Below the pieces are notes generated by a model. That model did not search any database. It was not told the DNA's origin and was given only the letters and a program-made list of their open reading frames with translations. This document shows, in pieces, positions 59,769 to 64,000 of a stretch of 64,000 bases of DNA (positions within the stretch are counted from its first letter, which is position 1; each line of letters opens with the position of its first letter). The DNA lies in contig SXUL01000115.1 in the NCBI GenBank assembly GCA_005790545.1, positions 27,906-91,905 of the forward strand, written 5' to 3'. The translations under genes were made by a program, and so were the position numbers. This stretch comes from Planctomycetia bacterium (GTDB taxonomy: Bacteria > Planctomycetota > GCA-002687715).

Positions 59769-61949
59769 ATGGAGATCTGTGCGGCGCATCGCGCGCCCTG
59801 GTGGGAGCGCGCCATACCCGTGTGCTTGGCGCTCGGCGTCTGGGCGTGGGTTGTCGGGTTGCCGTTCCAGCTCGACGACCACACATTCCTGCGCTGCGGG
59901 TACGTGTTCATTCACGGCGGTGACAGCGCTACGGCCGAGACGGCCTTTGGCGGCGGCGACTATTTGTTCCGACCCGTGCTGGTTCTGTGGTTGTGCGGAT
60001 GGTCGTTTCTCGATGGCATTCCGTTGCATCCGGGCGTGCACCATGCAGCCTCGTTGTCTTTGCATCTTCTGACCGTCTGGCTCCTGCATGTGTTGCTGCT
60101 CAACTGGACGGGACGTCGCGCCGCGCTGCTCGGCGCGTTGGTGTTCGCAACACTCCCGGCAGGGGGCGAGGCCATCGCCTGGATCGCGGCCAGCGGAGAT
60201 CTGATGGTCACAGCCGTCGGGCTTGGAGCGGCATGTCTTCTGGTGCGGCCGGATGCCGGCTGGAAACAGTGGTTGGGCGCCGGGTTTCTCGGCGCCATCG
60301 GGCTGCTTTCCAAGGAGACCATGCTCTCCGTATTGCCGGTTCTTCTGCTGCTGACGGCGCTGCACCGGACACCCGCGGCGTTGCGCAACAGGCTGAGCGC
60401 CGCGGGGTTGTTCTTGGCGCCGATCATCGCTGCCTGGCTTTTTCGGGGCTGGGTGATGGGCAGCCTGTCCTTCCACTACGCGGGAGGTCGAAGCCTCAGC
60501 CTCGATGCGGAGCAGCTTGCGAGCTTTGCGGAAAAGCTCCCGGATCTCCTGCGCGTGTTGCTGGCGCCCTTCACGCCCAGCTTCGAGCAGAATCATCCAC
60601 CCGCGTTGCCCTGGCCACGCGTCGTCTCGCTCTGTCTGCTGGCGATTCCCGCGCTCGTCGGCGCCTGCAGCGGCCGCCGCGGCCTCGCGGCCCTCGCAGC
60701 CTTCGCGTTGCTGCTTCCGGCGCCACTCTTCGCGGCGCCGCCTCAGGCTGGCGAGGTGTTCCTGCGCTCGCTCTACCTTCCGGGTGTGGCGCTGGCACTG
60801 CTGTGGGCCTTCGCGCTGGACGTGGGCCTGCGCAGAGGGGGCATGACAACGATCCTTGCTTTTGCGTTCCTTGTGGGCGCACTCGTCGTCAATGGGGAGG
60901 GCCTGCTGCGCATGCGCGCCTTGTGGCTGGATGTCGGTGGCGAAATCAACGCGGAGCTGCAGATGATCAAGGCGGCGCGCGGCATGGACCAGTCCGGCGC
61001 CGTCGTTGTGCTCGGGTCGCGTGATGGCCGGGATGGCGTTCCCATGCTCGGGAACCTCGTGCAATACGCCTTCATTCCGCCTTTCAGGGAGAAGGATGCG
61101 GGCGTGATCGCGCTCACGGACCGGCGCGCACTGCTGGGCGAGGAGGTCTTGATCCACGCGAGCGCGGCCGCGCCGCTCACCATTCTGGAGTTCAATCAGC
61201 AGAGCGCGCTCATGCGCAGGTTGGATCTGCCCGCGGGGTCCGAACTCGGAACAGCTACTGGACCGGATGCGGAAGGTTGGTGGCGGCTTGATGACGAACT
61301 GGCACCGCGGGCCGCTCCGGAACTCGGGCTCGCGTTCACAGCAGGACCGGCCGCGAGCGTCGCCATTGAAATGGACTTCGGCGGGCGTGCTCTGCGACGG
61401 GAATTGTCGTTGCCGCAATCGCTCACACCGCGCACGGCGCACTTGTTGCTCGATCAGGATGAGGAATGGATGCTGGCCCCCAAGGCGCCTCGCATCCGTG
61501 TGACGGGAGCGGCACTGTCAGCTCCGTTGCGCGCGGGACGCGTGGCACGCACCCTCACCATCCGGCAGCCGGCGGAGAACGCGGACCTCTCGGACGGATT
61601 GACGGAACTACAGCTCGTCGGTCTGCCCGAAGCGGCGCAGTCCATCGCCGTCGAGTGCCATCTCAGTGCAGGGAAGGGCCAGTGGCTGACGGCCTTTCAG
61701 TTGGCCGCCGAAGCACCACAGCGTGTGCAAGGCTCGGCATTCCGGACGTGGCGCTACGGCTCCGGGGACCGCGTGGAAGCCGCGCTCGACCCGCTCTTGC
61801 GGCCCGACAACATCACGGCGCTGGCGAGGAAACATCTGTTGCCACTGGGGCTCAGCGCGATCGTGCTGCGTGTACGGGCCGAAGCCCGGAGCGCCGACGG
61901 ATCCGTGCTGGCGCGCTCCGACTGGCGCCACGTCAAACTCGCGTACTGA
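59769..61949 (+). CDS. Large membrane protein, GT-C glycosyltransferase-like
   Basis: 726 aa. The first 370 residues hold about ten hydrophobic helices. The first loop has LPFQLDDHTFLRCGY and the FRP..HPGVHHAASLSLHLLTVWLLHVLL pattern seen in TMTC/PMT-like GT-C enzymes (acidic loop after helix 1; HxxNxxLH-like motif). The C-terminal 350 residues are soluble and extracytoplasmic, beta-rich. The polyprenyl-sugar donor and acceptor are unknown. It starts 36 bp after the metalloprotease stop and may be co-transcribed, but a functional link is not shown. Confidence 0.65.
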   Translation: MEICAAHRAPWWERAIPVCLALGVWAWVVGLPFQLDDHTFLRCGYVFIHGGDSATAETAFGGGDYLFRPVLVLWLCGWSFLDGIPLHPGVHHAASLSLHLLTVWLLHVLLLNWTGRRAALLGALVFATLPAGGEAIAWIAASGDLMVTAVGLGAACLLVRPDAGWKQWLGAGFLGAIGLLSKETMLSVLPVLLLLTALHRTPAALRNRLSAAGLFLAPIIAAWLFRGWVMGSLSFHYAGGRSLSLDAEQLASFAEKLPDLLRVLLAPFTPSFEQNHPPALPWPRVVSLCLLAIPALVGACSGRRGLAALAAFALLLPAPLFAAPPQAGEVFLRSLYLPGVALALLWAFALDVGLRRGGMTTILAFAFLVGALVVNGEGLLRMRALWLDVGGEINAELQMIKAARGMDQSGAVVVLGSRDGRDGVPMLGNLVQYAFIPPFREKDAGVIALTDRRALLGEEVLIHASAAAPLTILEFNQQSALMRRLDLPAGSELGTATGPDAEGWWRLDDELAPRAAPELGLAFTAGPAASVAIEMDFGGRALRRELSLPQSLTPRTAHLLLDQDEEWMLAPKAPRIRVTGAALSAPLRAGRVARTLTIRQPAENADLSDGLTELQLVGLPEAAQSIAVECHLSAGKGQWLTAFQLAAEAPQRVQGSAFRTWRYGSGDRVEAALDPLLRPDNITALARKHLLPLGLSAIVLRVRAEARSADGSVLARSDWRHVKLAY

Positions 61950-61991
61950 AGCCGCGGTCGCGGGCGTGCTAGAAACCAGCGAGGAAACTCC

Positions 61992-63134
61992 ATGCGCTTC
62001 CAGACCCGAGCTATTCACGTGGGACAGGAACCCGAGAGCAAGACGGGTGCTGTGGTCGTCCCGATTTTCCAGACCTCCACGTACGCGCAAGCGGCGCCCG
62101 GTGTCCACAAGGGTCACGAGTATTCGCGCACGAGCAATCCCACACGGGACGCTCTGCAAGAGTGCCTCGCCTCTCTGGAAAGCGCGCGGCATGGCCTCGC
62201 CTTCGCTTCCGGCATGGCAGCGTCCAGCACGCTCCTGCTCGCGCTCAGCTCTGGTGATCATGTGGTCAGCAGCGATGACGTCTATGGCGGCACTTTTCGC
62301 GTGTTCGACAAGGTCATGCGGCGACACGGGCTTGAGTTCACCCAGGTGGACACATCGAGCATCGACGCCGTGCGCGCGGCGCTGCGCCCCGCAACGAAGC
62401 TCGTGTGGGTGGAGTCGCCCACCAATCCGCTGCTCGGCATCACGGACATTGCAGCCGTGGCGACACTCTGTCGCGAGCGCGGCATCACGTTGGTCGTCGA
62501 CAATACATTCATGAGCCCGGCACTGCAGCGTCCTCTTGAACTGGGCGCGGATCTCGTGCTGCATTCCACTACGAAATACATCGGCGGCCACAGTGACGTG
62601 GTGGGCGGATTCATCGGCACCAACTCGGCCGAGTGGCACGAACGTCTCAAGTTCCTGCAGAACGCGGCCGGCGGCGTGCCCGGTCCGTTCGATGCGTGGC
62701 TCACGCTGCGCGGCCTCAAGACCCTCGCGCTGCGCATGGAGACACATTGCCGCAGTGCGTTGCAGATCGCGGAGTGGCTGAGCACCCACGAGCGCGTGGA
62801 GAACGTGCTCTATCCAGGTCTCGCGACACATCCGGGCCATGCGGTGCATGCGCGGCAGGCATCCGGTGGTGGCGGTGTCATCAGCTTCCGCGTGAAGGGC
62901 GGGCTCGATGCTGCGCGCAGGGTCTGCTCAGCGACGAAGCTCTTCTTCCTCGCGGAGTCCCTGGGCGGCGTCGAGAGCCTGATCGAACATCCGGCCATCA
63001 TGACGCACGCTTCCGTTCCGGTGGAACAACGCACCGCGCGCGGGATTGGCGACAATCTCATCCGCATCTCCGTGGGCATTGAGCACCTTGAGGATCTGCG
63101 CGCCGATCTTGCCCAGGCACTGGCGCACGCCTGA
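61992..63134 (+). CDS. metB: Cystathionine gamma-synthase/lyase family PLP enzyme
   Basis: 380 aa from ATG 61992 with GAGGAAA before it. The Cys/Met metabolism PLP family is shown by TGAVVVPIFQTSTYAQ, YSRTSNPTRDALQECLASLES, FASGMAASSTLLLAL, DDVYGGTFRVF, VESPTNPLLGITDI, VDNTFMSPALQRPLELGADLVLHSTTKYIGGHSDVVGG (Schiff-base Lys) and SLGGVESLIEHPAIMTHASVP. It would make or break cystathionine in methionine/cysteine metabolism. Synthase and lyase cannot be told apart from sequence reading alone. It is alone in its transcription unit. Confidence 0.92.
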   Translation: MRFQTRAIHVGQEPESKTGAVVVPIFQTSTYAQAAPGVHKGHEYSRTSNPTRDALQECLASLESARHGLAFASGMAASSTLLLALSSGDHVVSSDDVYGGTFRVFDKVMRRHGLEFTQVDTSSIDAVRAALRPATKLVWVESPTNPLLGITDIAAVATLCRERGITLVVDNTFMSPALQRPLELGADLVLHSTTKYIGGHSDVVGGFIGTNSAEWHERLKFLQNAAGGVPGPFDAWLTLRGLKTLALRMETHCRSALQIAEWLSTHERVENVLYPGLATHPGHAVHARQASGGGGVISFRVKGGLDAARRVCSATKLFFLAESLGGVESLIEHPAIMTHASVPVEQRTARGIGDNLIRISVGIEHLEDLRADLAQALAHA

Positions 63135-63442
63135 GAGGCGCCCGCGCATTGATCGCGCGCAAGCAATCGCAAAATCCGGTTCAGATTCGTCACGACAGCA
63201 CACAACTGCCGTCGGTCAAGCGTTGAAAGGCCGGGGCTTGAGCCGAAGAGAGCCGCGTCTGCTCTTCCGGGACGCACTGCCCGCGCGAGGCCCCGTGTGG
63301 TGAAGAACAGACCAGCGCACGCACACAGATGGATGTGCCTACCGCCTGGATGCACCGACACCTGATTGAGGAGGATGGGGTCTACGCGGACTATTTGCGC
63401 TTCTGCAGCGGCCGTACTCATCCCCCCCAGGAGTCGGAAACA
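63135..63442. other. 308-bp gap between convergent genes
   Basis: I see no gene, tRNA or strong hairpin here. The ORFs in the track are shadows. Base composition is normal for the window. Confidence 0.5.
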
Positions 63443-64000
63443 TCAGGAGCGGTCTGAGCCGCTGCCGGCGAGGCAGGGCTCAGCTGAGCGCGATGCTGCA
63501 TCTGCTTCGGCATGATGCGCGGCGGCGCTCCGCGGCTTCGTCGTGGGTAGGTAGCCGCTGCTGCTGGCCAATGATTCACGCAACTGGAAGCGGCCAACAC
63601 TGAGAGTGAGCTCGCGCGCCTCGGTGCGCATGGCCTGCGTGGCCGCACTCGATTCTTCCACGAGCGCCGCATTCTGCTGCGTGACGGTGTCCATCTCGCG
63701 CATGGCACTGGCGAGCTTCGCGATACCCACGTTTTGCTCGCCGGTTGATGCGGCGATGGAGTCCATGAGCGTGGTCACCTTGCGAATGGACGCCACCACG
63801 TCCTGCATGGTAGAGCCCGCGATCTGGACCTGGCCGGAGCCAGCGCGAACGAGTGTCGCGGATTCCTCGATGAGCTTCTTGATCTCGCGCGCCGCTTCCG
63901 CGGAGCGTTGGGCCAGTGAGCGAACCTCGCTCGAAACAACCGCGAAGCCACGCCCCTGTGAAGTGCGAAGCAAGCTGGCGGAACTGGAACTTCCGATAGA
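63443..64000 (-). CDS. Methyl-accepting chemotaxis protein, C-terminal signalling domain (partial)
   Basis: The frame stays open to base 64000, so the N-terminal sensor part is outside the window. The signalling domain shows QGRGFAVVSSEVRSLAQRSAEAAREIKKLIEESATLVRAGSGQV followed by VTTLMDSIAASTGEQNVGIAKLASAMREMDTVTQQNAALVEESSAATQAM (methylation helix, Q/E-rich). It transmits ligand signals to CheA/CheW at the inner membrane. The residues just before QGRGFAVV (SIGSSSSASLLRTS) do not match the near-invariant VEAARAGE of the hairpin tip, which is odd. The ORF track places a TTG start at 63973; that is internal to the frame. Confidence 0.85.
   Translation of the reverse strand, partial: SIGSSSSASLLRTSQGRGFAVVSSEVRSLAQRSAEAAREIKKLIEESATLVRAGSGQVQIAGSTMQDVVASIRKVTTLMDSIAASTGEQNVGIAKLASAMREMDTVTQQNAALVEESSAATQAMRTEARELTLSVGRFQLRESLASSSGYLPTTKPRSAAAHHAEADAASRSAEPCLAGSGSDRS

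Noticed and set aside
59415-61442. 675-aa minus-strand ORF
   Set aside because: Antisense to the metalloprotease end and the GT-C-like gene; Gln/Arg-rich without motifs.
61950-61991. SAM or cobalamin riboswitch before metB
   Set aside because: The gap from the previous gene is only 42 bp, with no room or motif for a riboswitch.
1-64000. CRISPR arrays, rRNA genes, tmRNA, RNase P or SRP RNA, and additional tRNAs
   Set aside because: No regularly spaced repeats and no signature sequences for these RNAs were found on reading both strands; only tRNA-Leu is supported.

Overview
The window reads as a chromosomal, ori-proximal segment of a high-GC, Gram-negative-type (diderm) bacterium. It holds dnaA-dnaN-dciA-gyrB, gyrA, parB with two parS palindromes, and a KDO/LPS export cluster (kdsD-kdsC-lptC-like-lptD). 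The mixture of LPS genes, an MglA-type GTPase, bacillithiol genes, secreted RCC1 and metalloprotease proteins, and many short lipoproteins best suits a Planctomycetota-like or other deep-branching lineage. That assignment is inference; there is no rRNA gene in the window to settle it.

Layout. 1-8 kb: purM (cut by the window edge), tRNA-Leu(GAG), a membrane-anchored unknown, an aspartate-type aminotransferase, a PlsC-type acyltransferase and gyrA. 8-14 kb: an orphan DGQHR-domain protein, ftsH, a decayed insertion sequence with recognisable terminal repeats, and dapF. 14-25 kb: a small secreted protein, a seven-repeat RCC1 protein read in two frames, a beta-CASP hydrolase, a thioesterase, then a tightly packed minus-strand run (DUF72, M61 peptidase, PTPS-like, SfsA, lipoprotein, methyltransferase-like, ScpA, M50 protease). 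25-32 kb: a plus-strand LPS operon behind a near-consensus sigma-70 promoter, ending in tatA and a hairpin shared with a convergent HDOD-GGDEF gene. 33-40 kb: gyrB, dciA, dnaN and dnaA with a candidate oriC upstream of dnaA. 40-49 kb: cysteine desulfurase, MglA-like GTPase, and a minus-strand operon hemW-trpG/pabA-pyrF-methyltransferase-bshC-bshB1-bshA. The last three genes would make bacillithiol.

49-64 kb: a primary-type sigma factor, a sugar transferase, a segregation locus (ParA-like remnant, two parS, parB) flanked by degenerate-looking enzymes, an HNH nuclease, lipoproteins, a secreted zinc metalloprotease, a GT-C-like membrane protein, a Cys/Met-metabolism PLP enzyme, and the C-terminal part of a chemotaxis receptor.

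The most interesting signals are: (1) a perfect in-frame G GGA AAA slippery heptamer exactly where the RCC1 protein changes frame; (2) a ParA-like ORF without a Walker A motif, carrying parS sites upstream of and inside itself, directly before parB; (3) a cluster of apparent pseudo-enzymes (ParA-like, phosphoesterase-like, cyclophilin-like, PTPS-like) that keep their fold signatures but lack catalytic residues; (4) a complete bacillithiol gene set in an LPS-bearing bacterium; (5) GyrA with Gln and Pro at the two classical quinolone-resistance positions. All calls are from reading the sequence; no database search was possible.
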